A DNA stretch of 64,000 bases from assembly GCA_015657535.1 (NCBI GenBank), contig JADHZB010000189.1:21734-85733 (forward strand), given 5' to 3'. Each line of letters begins with the position of its first letter. The stretch's first letter is position 1. Source of the stretch: Nephromyces sp. MM_2019 (Eukaryota > Apicomplexa > Aconoidasida > Nephromycida). The translations under genes were made by a program, and so were the position numbers. The notes beneath the pieces were generated by a model, which saw nothing but the letters and a program-made list of their open reading frames with translations, searched no databases and was not told where the DNA came from. Of the stretch, positions 13,101 to 25,375 are shown piece after piece.

Positions 13101-16100
13101 TATTCCAATGCTTTGATGCTACTCACTGAGGTCTCTTCCTAATAAATTTGTGGAAATTCTACCGGTAAGCTACGCTTTTTCAGCTTTCAAATTGAGAAGT
13201 TAATATGAAATATATAAGTACTATATTGCTAATGAAAAATTAGATAATGAATCAGAGCTGCTGTCTTGCGCATATATTTTCATAAAAGAAAGAACTCGAG
13301 CTCAGCACACGCCGCCTGAGGGACGAGATTTAAGCAGATATGAGGGGTACAAGCAGCCAGATTAACTAGCAGTAGAGGCAGTAGTAAAATGAAGATTTTT
13401 CTACATAATACTAATGATTTCAAGACCTTTCACGCGATAAAATAGCAGCAAAAAATGGAATTAACTTGTTGTCATAAATTTCGTGCAGAAAAAATTCAAA
13501 CATTAAAAAATTTGGCACAAAACTTATTTACTATATATTCAAGGACGATATTTTTCATCACCGCTGAATGCAATAGATTTCGTCATTGTTTTAGATAAGT
13601 AATTAATATCTAAAAAGCTTAAAACTAATGAAATTACTTTAAGTATATCAGGTAATGAATATTATCAAAATTTAACGCTGCATACAAGTAAATACACAAT
13701 CGCAAAGGATAATTTTACGACAGTTAAAAGGGCTGTGTACAGTAACGATATTAATTCATTATATTGCTTCCTATTAGTGTAAAAAACAAAATTAGCATAC
13801 CAGTCCAAAATACAAAAGTGCTAGTAAAGGGCTGTGTGCAGCATACTTAAACTACAAAAATTTCAACAGTGAACAACCCAAAACAAGAAAACAAGCAAAA
13901 GGACGGATGTGAAAAAGTGATTTTTTACTGTGTTTAATGAGTAGGTTCATCCCACTTTGCAAAAGCATGCATGCTTAGTCATATAGGCTGATGTCATTCA
14001 TTTCACAGTATGAAAAATGAGGCCTGAAAAAGCCTTCCAACACAAAATCAGTACACATGCCTACCAATTCATATAAAATTCTGCCTAATATATACATAGA
14101 GAGAGCTAATCTGCAGCAAGAGACCAACTAAAATATTAAATATATTAAGCAGGCAAATATATATCTTTATGCACTAAAAGTATATAAAATGTTAGGATTA
14201 TTCCTGTCGGTAATAAAGAAAATAGGCTATCATCATACTCTGTAAAATCATGATTTATGTGTATATTTTTAAGCTGATAACCAAGGCCATATCTCAATCT
14301 TTTTACCAACCCAAGTATAAAAATAGATACCTTTGATGGTGAAAAATAAAAATTTTAAAAAGATAATCAAAGGACCTATAAATGCCTATTTCAAACAGCC
14401 ACAATCTGCCAGAATACTAAATTAATTAGTAGGTGCTATGAAAATAGTTCCTCGCCACCATATCCCACGAAAAAAATATAATTGTAAAAGGGAAGGTCAT
14501 GTGGTAGAGATAACGCCTATATTTAGCGAAAAAAAGGCGCATGTCATCATAGAGTATTTGATTCAAAGCTGAAGCAAATTAATTGGGTTGCTGCAGTCTT
14601 GCTTTGCGCGAGACTAGTAAAATTCACGGGAAACCTCAATGCAAATTTTCAGCCTTGAATTGGCCTAGGAGCTAATAGGCTTCTACTACTTTTGATATAT
14701 CGAACAAAAGACCTATTCTTCTCTTTATCAACTTTTTTGCTATTAGTATAATAATGAGGGATGCTGAGATGTATAGCAATGATATTAATCATAATAGCTT
14801 ATGTATGAACTGCTGCTATTCCACCTTTAATTACAATTATGATGCGGGATGTCTCACTATAGATTTTACTAGATGAAGAAAATATATTTCATAAAATTTG
14901 AAAAATAATTATTTTTAAAGTTTCAAGATACATCTGTACCCGCATTATATCCCTCTCTGTATGTGAACTTTATTGCAATAGCAAGAACCATCATCCGGGA
15001 GTATATAATTCTCAGAGATATAGCAAAGCAGAGCTAGATATTTCTTTACTAAAAATATATCGAATTAATTTATATACACTGCCATGACTATCAGCAAAAT
15101 CTTAAAAGGATACACTCCAACTTTAGAGATATGCAATCTATTAGAAGAAGATTCCTTGAAGTTATTCGAATATTCATACACTTAAAGGCTATATCCAGAC
15201 CAATGATACACACGAAAACCTCATCCTCTATGTTAGCGCGCGTGTGCTAGACTAAGTGCAGATAAACACACACACCTAATCCACTTCTTCATTGCTTTGC
15301 TTCCTCTTCTTTATTCAGTCACTCGTACCGGAGGAGACAATGTCTATTGCTTTTTCCATGCAGGTTTTGATACGCAGAAGCCGGGAGATAATTTAGCACA
15401 CAAACAGACTTTAAGACACTTTTCTTCCCGTATCCAAGATATTGAATTAAAAATTATAAATTATCGACGATCTGTTTAGTTTATTCATTTCTTCTGCTTG
15501 GTATTATGATTTTCCTATTGATTAATAGCATATCCATTAGGCTTCAAAAAATAGTTATAATAATATATACTCTGAAAAAAACTAAATTAAAAACATATAA
15601 ACCAAGGAAAAAAAGGTACCTGCATCTTCTGGGAAACCTTGACTCGCTTGCCCAAGTGGCTATCAATCATGATATAGTCAATTCTTGCTCCCTGAGGATG
15701 CAGGCGTCAAGACAAGAGAAAAAAAAATAGCTATATGAAACAGTATAATTAATGAAAAATATTGCTGGAATTTCTTTTATAAAGAAATATATAAACTGCT
15801 TTCAAGTGAGAATCTCCCAAGCTAATATCATATTCTCTGATGTTTTTTGAAGAAAGAACTAATTCAAATATATTCCTCTAAAGCCACTGGAGGCCTATAG
15901 AATCCATAGAAACCAATGAAAAAGCAAACTTCATAACTTCTACTATAGAATTTAACCCATTCCTAGCAGAACCAATACTTATTCCGCAAAAACCTGAGTA
16001 AGCCATCATAACTGTACGACACTAAATCCTCCTGAACAATTCTGAACTAGTAGAATATGGAATATCAATTAATTCGAAAAATAAAAAATATCAGTTTTAT

Positions 16101-19100
16101 CCACCAATAACAAAAATCCAAAGCCCAGCAAAGGCAAACTGAGCAACTCAAAGCCTGTGGAGATGAGATCAATCTCTCTCAGGTAAGGTAAACAAATCAA
16201 AGCCTTTAGAGCGAAGCTCAATCTCTTGCATCGCCTATACTATTTCTGCGTTAAAATAGCCCAAGCGATTTTGATCAATACACAACTGATTGAAACACAC
16301 TAGGGGCCACAAAGGTATTCACTAGATTGTAAGTTCACATCAAACTGGCGACTACAAGAATGCATGCAACTCGACCAGCATCACAACCAATGAAAATTCA
16401 ACAGGACTTTCACTTCATGGGCACCTCATTAGTATAACGGCCATTTTTTCGCTGATTCCAGGCAGTGTATCTTCCTTCTAGATCAGGATTCAAATTGGCG
16501 AAAGTGTCAATCATTTTGTCTTCGCTTAGTATTAAATGGGCCCAGTTCAAGACCGAAGGGGGTTGAGGACACTCTCCGACTTCAGCAAGTCGCATTTTCT
16601 CCGTAAATGTAAAAGGTTCCTGTAAAGAAAACTCTAAACTATTTATATACATACTATCAATCACAATAGGAAGTTTGGAAGATAGAATCTCGGTAAACTA
16701 AACTTTTCGTTCAATTAGAAGAAATAGGGCAGCAGAAGATGTTAATATCCGCCTAGAAGATTGGCAAAAAACTGGCGAATCTTGATTTAACAGGGAAAAA
16801 CGCAAGAACTCCAGTGAAAACTAGTTAAATCACCCAAGAATAAAAGTATAAATGCTGAGTGGTAAAATTAGTATTTACTGGGTTTGGTGACTAAAGAGAG
16901 AGGGCTTTTTATATAATCCAGATTCTATTCAACTACCCACGCCCGCCTGCGTGGTTACTGCATTATTTTTGAGCTTCAAAATCAGCGAAAAACTTCATTT
17001 ATAGTCCCTTTGGTATAAATTTTGGAATACCAGCAGCAATCTAAAAATGACTGAGGTGATGATCTTACTTTCACTCTCTCAATGATGAACTTGCTGCCTT
17101 TCTTATACCAAAATAGCGATTTCTTATTTTGAAATGATGAAGGAAATTTAAAGCCTGTTTTTGCCATCAAACATTAGCAAAAAATAGACTTTAACTATAT
17201 AAACTTCTTGATACTGAGACTAGCATGGAATAGCGTATCACCTAGTCTTTGCTTATTATAGTAATATTATGACTTACGCTTAGCGCTTTAAAACAATCAG
17301 AGAGCCTTTCTAAACTGATTCTTCCCTCAGGCCTGATGAGCCATCGCCCGGCTGCTGCATCATCAGCCTGCAATTACGCATTATAGACGATGATAAATCC
17401 AACAAAATTCGCAGTTTATTAAGCGAAAAATTTGATAAATATTCGCTGAATGTTATGAAAAAACGTATACACATCAGAGAGCATAATGAGGAAATTTGTT
17501 AACATAAAAGCGCCTGTAGAGATGAAACACGAACACACTCACATAAACACACTAAAATTAGCAAAAGATACATCAATATATGCGCATTATGCCAATGAGA
17601 CTCACGCATAATTCACGCATCAAAGACATTGAAATAGAAGAAGTATACATGCAAGTGAAGTGATGCGAAAACCACTTTGAAAGCAAGAGTTTTGAAGATA
17701 GCAGAATTTCATGAAATATCAAAATTCGCTAATAGCACACACAGAACATCTTTATTGAGAATCGATCAAGTGCATTTTCCTCTTTTATGGTGGAAAATTT
17801 ATAAAATTATTTTTTTCCCTCTACATTGACACATTAATCGCACGAATTTTCTTCTATTAAAACTAGGCTGCAGCGGTGGGAGGGTATGTATGCAAGACGT
17901 TGAGCAGTGTGAAGTTTCAGTGAGCGTGTGTGTGTGTGTGTAGCTACGGGAGTGCTTTCCTCAAAAAAAAAATCAAAGCATCTAACCTGGTATGAGTAAA
18001 TGCATTCATATGCTTTACCACCGGAATCAACGTCGTTTTCTTCTTTTGAAATGATATTTTCTCCTTTCTTATGAATAGAATTTTTTGGATTCACTCCGTA
18101 GACAAAGAAACTAAACGGCTTTCGGTGCTTGTATTCATCTTCAATATATATAGCATCCAGGGAAAAGTCGTACAAAAGTTCCTCCTTACTTTCCCTAACA
18201 AAATTCATCCCCCAAAAAAAAATGGGGCAAGAAGATAACACGATGCGTAAAATAACAGCAAAACAGACAAAATATGAACATTCTGGGAAAGACAAGGTTA
18301 ATTTAGAAAATCGCCATAAGCATATCTTCAAAATGCAAGTTTATAATAATATTGATTAATAGAAATTCCCGAGTTTTTTTATTTTTCAGGATAATAAAAA
18401 GGACAAAAATTTTGGCCCATTAAGTTGAGAGGAGGGAGGAACATGTAAAAGATGAAGGTTTCAATACAAAAATAGTGATTTAAAATGATTGAAAAATCAA
18501 ACATTTAATGCATACAAAATATATTTGACTATAAAAAAATGATAAATCCAAAATTTTCACTTGTAAGAAACATTATTTTTTACTAAAAATTCCAGACATT
18601 GCTCTTTAATTCTGCCTTCAAACCAGGAATGTAAGTGCCTCTTACTGCGTTAGTTCGTATTTCTGTACTTTTATGTATGTGTGGGATGGTGGGTATCTAT
18701 GTTGTTTTTAAAGCGTAAAGTTTGTGTTTAAATAAACTTTAGAAACATCCGCATTTCACGAAAAACCAGAAAACTAAATTTAAAGGCACTGCCAAAGTAT
18801 AACTCAGAAGATATTCTCTCTTTAAACAAGCTTAGAATTCTTGAATAATCTCATTCCAATCCTGGAGGAAAGCATCCACAGAAAGAAGTACGCTAAAAAT
18901 TGAAGATATAACATCTCATGAAAATAATGATTTTTTTTTTCAGTGTGATAATATGATATATTCCCTGTGTATCATTATATGATTCCTTCGCTCCTATATT
19001 TACTTGGAGCATTTCAATGCCTAGTGAAGCTAAAAATGTAGAATTTCTAACGATTCATATTCTATAAAGCAAAAAAGGCTATTTTATTGTGTGCGTGAGT

Positions 19101-22100
19101 TCCACGAATAACTAACGTAAACAAAAGGCAAAATTTGCCACGCATTTCGGCTATAAAGAAGCTCGGCTCACCCTGCACGCCCCACACGAATCTTTTTTCC
19201 TTCAGCAGTCACAAGAAAGAATTTCCAAACTTCATTGCTGCTACCCCCCTTCTTAGAAGTTTTCGAACCTGAGGCTCAAAGAAAGATTCCAAAGAAATCA
19301 AAATCTAATATACACACACAGCTTCAAACAGAATCAAGCACATAAATCTCAATACATTAGAATCACGCACACAAATGTCAAAAAGGGCGGAATCATTGAA
19401 CAAAGTAGCGGACAAATAAATTTGACACGGTCAGCTAGACTTTCCATAGAACTTAGATGACCGTTTTAAGCTAAACAACTGAGAAAACCTTCATACCACA
19501 GAAAAAAGGAATGCTAAAAAGAGAAAAAAGGCAACACAGCTAAAGCTAGCTAAAAATACTGAAAACAATGAATACTCACATAAATAAAAAGCGTCAAAGT
19601 TAGATGTGAAAAATCACTGCCGAATAAGCAAATATGCAGCACAATTTTCAAACTAAATTAGAAGGCCTAATAGCATTTTTCTTAATTTCATTAAATGAAT
19701 CGCTCTTTCAAAAATGGCTTTTAAGGTGCGTGATTTTCCGGGTTTTTGTGCGTGGATTTTCTGCGTGCGTATGTGTTCACGTGCACGCGCTCGTGTGCGT
19801 ATGTACTCCTCTGTATTCCCGTGTGTATTCTTGGCTTGAGAGCTTCAGTTTCGATCTTTCAATTTCTCTTCCAGCAAAAAAAAAAAATAAAAACAAGAAG
19901 CAAACTGCTGTAGAGAGCTATGCCTACCATGATTAGCAGCTTCTATAGCATGGTGCATCGGATCCTTAAGCATAGATTCTAACTTTGGGCCAACTCTTAA
20001 TAATTTTGCAAAGAGAGATTCTCCATATAATCTCACGTTGACCTCATCATCAAATGATGATTCAACCTCACTATTTCTCAATGATCTTCTTGGATCAGGC
20101 CATAATTTACGCACATTCATCCATAATTCACCGTGATAAACATCAATAGGTCGATAGAACATATTCAGATCTCCGACAAGGATAGTCGGTAGTTCATAAT
20201 TTAGCCTAAAAAGGTGAAAAAACATAATCTATAGGAGCCTCATTAAAAAACAAAATTATCCACCTAACAAGTAAATCATCGGCAAATTATTCAGAAAAAA
20301 AATGAGTGGAAACTCAATTAAAAAACAGCTTCAAGTGCGAAAAAAAAAGGCCACACTTTTTCTATATATCTCCTATGATGAATTCTCTTTTCCCTTTTCC
20401 TATAGGCATTTCATGATATCTTTATTTTTCCTTTAGATTGATGGAAATATGGAATCTTTTTTAAATTATAATTCATTAGTTTTAATACATTTGTTTGTTT
20501 AAAAAAAAACACCGTGAAGATGTAGACGAAACTGCGAAAATCAAAGAGAAACGCCTTTATAAATGAAAATTATAAAAACAGTACGGTTTTCTTCATTAAG
20601 AAAATTTATTATTTTCAGTTTTTGTACGCTTTTTTAATGAGAATATCATCACCAAACAATTCGTCGCAGCATGCCTGATATCATCAATCTAAGCAGCTTC
20701 TTGGGCATCATTCAAGTCAAAATCTGCTTCATAAACACGAAAAAATAGGGGCAAAAAGGCTATATTCGCTATGAAGAAGATTTTTTCGGTAAAAATCTTC
20801 TTCATTTTAGCTGCTCATTCGAAGATATCTCGCTCTAAAAACTGAGCGCAGCAAAATTCAAATTTCTTGCTAACAAATCTTCCGGCGTGTGTGGGTAGCA
20901 AAATCTGAAGAATTCTCAGTAATACCACTAACTCCTGTAATATTTAGATACAAATCTTTCCAATTAACAGATAATTTATAAGAGTTGTCTAATCACATGG
21001 CGATACTAAAATACTTGGATCCTCCACATCTCTTCATTAACTTGCACTTCCTTTATCTTTTTTTCCACCTAAAAAACGTCAAAGAAAACTAAAAAATAAA
21101 AAAAATAAAAAAAATAAATAAAAAAGCACTTCATTTTAAGTCTTTTTAACTCTTTAAAACTAGTGTTAATTCAAAAAATATCCATCTTTTACCTGATTTC
21201 CCATAGCTTACAACGTAGTGCGTGAAGAAACCTAATTTTTCGACTAAACAGGCTGTATAATCTTCCGCTTGTTGGAACGTAGGTGTTCAATATGACGAAA
21301 TTAGGAAAAAAAGTTACTATTAAACGACCCTCTTTATTTAATTCTAGTCCATCAAGTGCTGTTGAGGTAGCAATTGCAGGAACCAACCTCCATGATAAAT
21401 TACTAACCACTGTAAGCTTGCTTTTAGCCTCTTTTATTTCGTTAAAATCCTCTCCATTTAATTCTTTAATGCAAACAATTTTATTCGCCGTTTTACTGGC
21501 TGATTCTTCCTTTTCATAGTAATAGAGCACTACAGCATTCTCTGGTTGGCAGGTAGAGTTTGGACTGCTTGAATCGTTTTCATGCTTTTCCTCGATTTGT
21601 TGACTCAGTGATTTAAACGAATCAAACGGCTCACAATCCGCATGAGTCGCCGTCAATTTGCTTGAACGTACAAAAGTAGCAGTCCCACTATAGCCTAAAG
21701 TGTCCAAAGCAAACGCTTTTTTACTCGCAGTGAAGAGAGTGAGAGAGAAAGAGTGACATACATATAAATTTATATATCTTTCTCTCTAAATATTAACATT
21801 AAATAATAAGGCTGATAATATAAAACGAACATCCTTAAATACAAAAATTTTAGGAACTGCTTTATAGACAAGACATTCCAACTTATTTCTATTGGCTACA
21901 GCCAGGCTTTAACAGCTCAACGAAGGCTCATTCACCTGCATAGTAGTCAAAACGCTCGGAAAATGAGGTGTTAAAAAATACAGAGACTTAACCCCGTATC
22001 AAACTTAAGCTCAATTAGCAGCTAAATAAGCCTACTGGTCTTAAATCAAAAAGGATTCGGAAATATATATACAAAATTGCTATTATAAACAAGCTACTCC

Positions 22101-24681
22101 GCTTCATTACCTAGCTACTCGAAAGGAATCTATATCGTAAAATCTAAGACTTTTAGATAAGTGGAATATGAGCAATTTTATCACATTAAAATGCCATAGG
22201 TTACGCACATTCTAAATTACTGAGATAAACCAGATAAATCACCAATTATGGCAAAACACAACTTCCATCTAAAGACTCCAAAGATGCTTAATAGCAAGGC
22301 AAAAGCATCAACTTCAGGCTTTTTTATGTAGAATAAAATGCAAAATAAGAGCTAAAGGATGGAGAAAGGGACTCTTTTTGTTATCCACTTCTGAATTCTC
22401 CATATTAAAGCAGTCAGAATCCGCTAGATGAAGAAAAAGATTCATAAGCAAAGCGCAGGAATTTGAAAATAAAAAGGCAGATAACCAGATAAAAAAGCTT
22501 CTTTTCAAACAACTAACCACCGCAAGCCACAACCTTATTGCAGCAGGACCAGAAAGTTTGCCATCCATTTAAATTAGCAGCATAGCTTGATGGTTGCTCC
22601 ATTAGACGCTCCCTGCTGAGCTTTGTTTCCTATATAAAAGTGTACCAGAAAAAAATGATTTTCTACAATAAAAGCCTTAATTTTACATCGAATTCCTTCT
22701 TATGGCGGATTTTCTAGTAAATTATTTTTAAATTAGCAGACACAGTTTAATCGCAGAAAAATCTTCAGGAAATAAAAAATTCAAAATATTTGCTATTAAA
22801 AAGTAATGCAAAATCTTCAAAATTCAAGATATCTAAGAATAACTAGCGCCTCGAAAAGAAAAAAGACACCGAATTTTCAAGTGTTGCCTCTGCTGCATTG
22901 ATTTGTGCTTCCTAATTCGCATCATTCCTGCGTATGATCTGACGAAAAAATGTGCCAAAAATACAGCAGTAACCATGTTTTATCCAGAAGCACCCAGAAG
23001 TGTTACATAAATACATATTCAGCAGTCGCCATCCTTGTAATAAAATAATGAAAGAAAATTAAGAATTTGTAGCGGCCAATGGAAGCAAACTTTGTGAAGA
23101 AAATTTTCATACACAGTTCGGGTATGGAAAGGGCATATTTCTAAATCGATATAAACGAGCATGAAATAAAATTAATCAAGACACAATCTGCCGCTGAATT
23201 TATTACAGCTTAAAAAAATAAAGCTAAATCCATTAATTTTTGCTATAATTTCCTTAAACCTTTGTAAATATTGCATTGTAAGAAGCGTGCATGAATTATC
23301 AGTAAGAAGATAATTACGTCACAACATGCCTCTAAGAGAAACATCTCATACTGAAATTTTCCTAGGTATAAATCGACAAAATTAATATACAAAAATGTAA
23401 TCTAAATGATATATTAATACTTCTATTGGCTCCCATATACTAAAAGCTACTCCAATTTTTGTATTTATTTTTCAATTTCTGGTCTTCAAAAACGCAGAAA
23501 AAGGCTATATCTTTCCTAAATTATTCTTAACTTTCCGGTAAAATAATTTTATTCACTATTGCAGCCTGAATACAATTTGGAAATATATTTTTTACAATTA
23601 CTTTGAAAAAATCAAGAGAAATGTTAAACAAACATATTAAAGAGCAAGAAACAGAAAAATATGATAAAACCCTCAAAAAAGCGCAGAACAAAGCTTCAAC
23701 AATTAATGTGTACAAGTGGGGACATCAATGCAAACAGTAGCAGTATCATTGGATTCGTTAAAAAGAGGCCTACACACCAATTTCAAAGGATAAAATTCTC
23801 ACCCTGCGGTAGCCATACGGCTTAAGAGGCATGCTTTTGTGGGAGCAGATGAAGCAAAACGGAGAAAAGCAACAGGTAGGATGGAAATGAATAGCTTCAA
23901 AGCGTAATAGAGAGTGTAGGAACCTACCAGGAAACAGCATGAACGCAACTTTTGCAGCCTCTTGATATCAAAACATCTTCCAAACATTGCATATTAAATA
24001 TAAATTATCAAAATAGAAGACAAAAGTAAAAATTATATTAATATGATTTTCTTATTCAATAAAATGATTTATAAATCTAACTATGCAAATCTTTCTGAAG
24101 AATGACTGCTTCAGTGAAACATCATGATAGACCCAAAAAGCAAGGCCGCAAAATCATGATCTCATCATGTTATACGAGATAAAATAGTATACCAGTGAAA
24201 CTATTCCATTTGGTAAAAACAAATTCCTAAAATAAGAAGCATTACAAGATTAATTGAAGAGGAGACTTCAACACGCTACAGAGAGAAACTAAACAAGCGA
24301 TTTAGTGTTTACAGACATTGAAAGGAGCACACTGAAGTCACAAATGGTAGGTTAAATACTAAAAAAAGGCAAATTCATGCGAAAATCAACGATTTTACAA
24401 AGAAAATGACTGAGAAAGAAGGAAAGCTCAAAAACACTAAAAATGATGAAAGGGATTTATAAAAATCATCTTAACGGTGACGAGGTTCATACAATAATGT
24501 GTCAAGGCATTCCTAATGAGCTACAGCTTCAAATTTCAACCTGAAGGCACAAAATGTCCACGTCATGGCGATCCAGGAAATTTGATACTGAGCCGTAAGT
24601 TGCAGTTATTAAAGATGCAGTCGAGGACCAGCCCGCTGTGTTCCACACTACAATTCTATAAGATTGGGATTCAGAGCACAT
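10177..24681 (-). CDS. APN2: AP endonuclease, APE2/APN2 type (nine exons)
   Basis: Class II apurinic/apyrimidinic endonuclease and 3' phosphodiesterase of the exonuclease III family, acting in base excision repair. Exons (minus): 24681-24541, 22629-22521, 21715-21193, 20205-19906, 18194-17987, 16619-16425, 13138-12865, 11950-11837, 11216-10177. All junctions agree in codon phase and predict 967 residues. Catalytic landmarks: VVWNTAGW (N14), LCLQ followed by ETKL (E48, split by intron 1), GYSGTATF (91-98), LNTYVP (Y229), VGDLN (D270, N272), YTAWN (478-482) and YSDHIAV (D558, H559). The expected RIDY segment reads VYDSQFF (D535). The tail (about 622-967) is serine-rich and ends QLDIRSFF, a canonical PIP box. 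An internal SSTITEFF resembles a second. I see no GRF zinc finger, which human APE2 has. The exon 2/3 junction is the weakest: donor 22521 and acceptor 21715 agree in phase but neither is strong, and 22534 is an alternative donor. Confidence 0.93.
17926..17944. repeat. short GT microsatellite
   Basis: A run of alternating G and T sits just downstream of AP endonuclease exon 5, within the intron on the minus strand. Confidence 0.8.
19725..19835. repeat. alternating purine-pyrimidine GT/GC-rich tract
   Basis: An imperfect run of GTGCGT, GTGTAT and CACGTGCACGCG-type words lies in an otherwise AT-rich intron of the AP endonuclease gene (between exons 4 and 5). No coding function is apparent: the plus-strand frame across it is C- and V-rich and antisense to the gene. 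Confidence 0.7.
20771..20805. repeat. perfect 15-bp inverted repeat, 5-base loop
   Basis: The arms 20771-20785 and 20791-20805 are exact reverse complements around TCGGT. It lies in the AP endonuclease intron between exons 3 and 4. Confidence 0.85.
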
Positions 24682-25072
24682 ATCGGAAAAATCAATGCTA
24701 AGCAGCAAATATTCATACAAAAAAACAGCAAAAAAACCTGATCATTTCTACTTGCTGTGCTGCACAGAAATAAAAGCCATTGAAGGCAACAGGACACTAG
24801 GTTGTACTAATACTATTGTTTGCAGTATCTTGCAATCCTTTTGACGAAGTACTTGTCACGGCTGGGGACCGAGTAGGTGTGGACGACGCGGGTCTGCAGT
24901 TTTAGCCCGTGTCTGAAGGAATATTCAATTATCATGCGAGGACACAGTTTACTGCAATGTTGGCACTGTCACATTTATCGCCAACAAACCAAATCCTGTA
25001 CTACGTTTTAGTTCAAAATAGCAGTACTTGATGATCCTTTTGCTCCTCAATATTTGGGCTCTTTTGTTTGAC
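24682..25072. promoter_or_regulatory. presumed 5' flank of the AP endonuclease gene
   Basis: This is the 390 bases upstream of the ATG. A locally GC-richer patch lies near 24840-24900, which stands out from the flanks. The promoter role is inferred from position only. No TATA box or known motif was identified. Confidence 0.3.
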
Positions 25073-25324
25073 TTATTTAGTGCTATTATGGCGTTTCCTT
25101 GACGCAAGCCACCCTACGTACTGCGCATCCAACAAATCTAGCATGCTGCTCGTATATTGCCTCCCTCTCTCTCGATTTGATTTAAAGATGAAATACAAAA
25201 ATTGCATGATATGTAACCGTGGCCCAAATCGGTATAATTGACATTTGTAGGCTGGAAAATCCTTGAAAAGGCGGTGTTTTACAGCTTTGATATCAGGCAG
25301 CATCCTCCAAGGACTACGTAACAT
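25073..25324 (-). CDS. hypothetical small ORF (83 residues)
   Basis: The frame runs from ATG at 25324 to TAA, with a basic, evenly mixed composition (it includes DFPAYKCQLYRFG and LLDAQYVGWLASRKRH). It has no recognised domain. Its first 13 codons lie in the first copy of a 40-base tandem duplication (25293-25375), so the N-terminal words are nearly repeated upstream. It could be a small gene, an exon of an unrecognised gene, or a chance frame. It lies on the same strand as, and about 390 bases upstream of, the AP endonuclease start. Confidence 0.25.
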   Translation of the reverse strand: MLRSPWRMLPDIKAVKHRLFKDFPAYKCQLYRFGPRLHIMQFLYFIFKSNRERGRQYTSSMLDLLDAQYVGWLASRKRHNSTK

Positions 25325-25375
25325 TGAGAATGTCAGGCAGTAACCTCCAAGAGCTACGTAGCATTATTGAGAATA
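25293..25375. repeat. diverged tandem duplication, period 40
   Basis: Two adjacent copies begin TCAGGCAG at 25293 and 25333. Both contain CCTCCAAG, CTACGTA and ATTGAGAAT words with scattered differences and a small insertion in the second copy. Confidence 0.8.

Noticed and set aside
17834..18359. Full minus frame 17834-18331 and plus frame 18129-18359 as independent genes
   Set aside because: Only 18194-17987 of the minus frame is flanked by phase-matching splice sites as an AP endonuclease exon. The rest is intron, and the plus frame is antisense.
21283..21519. 78-codon plus frame
   Set aside because: Antisense to AP endonuclease exon 3.
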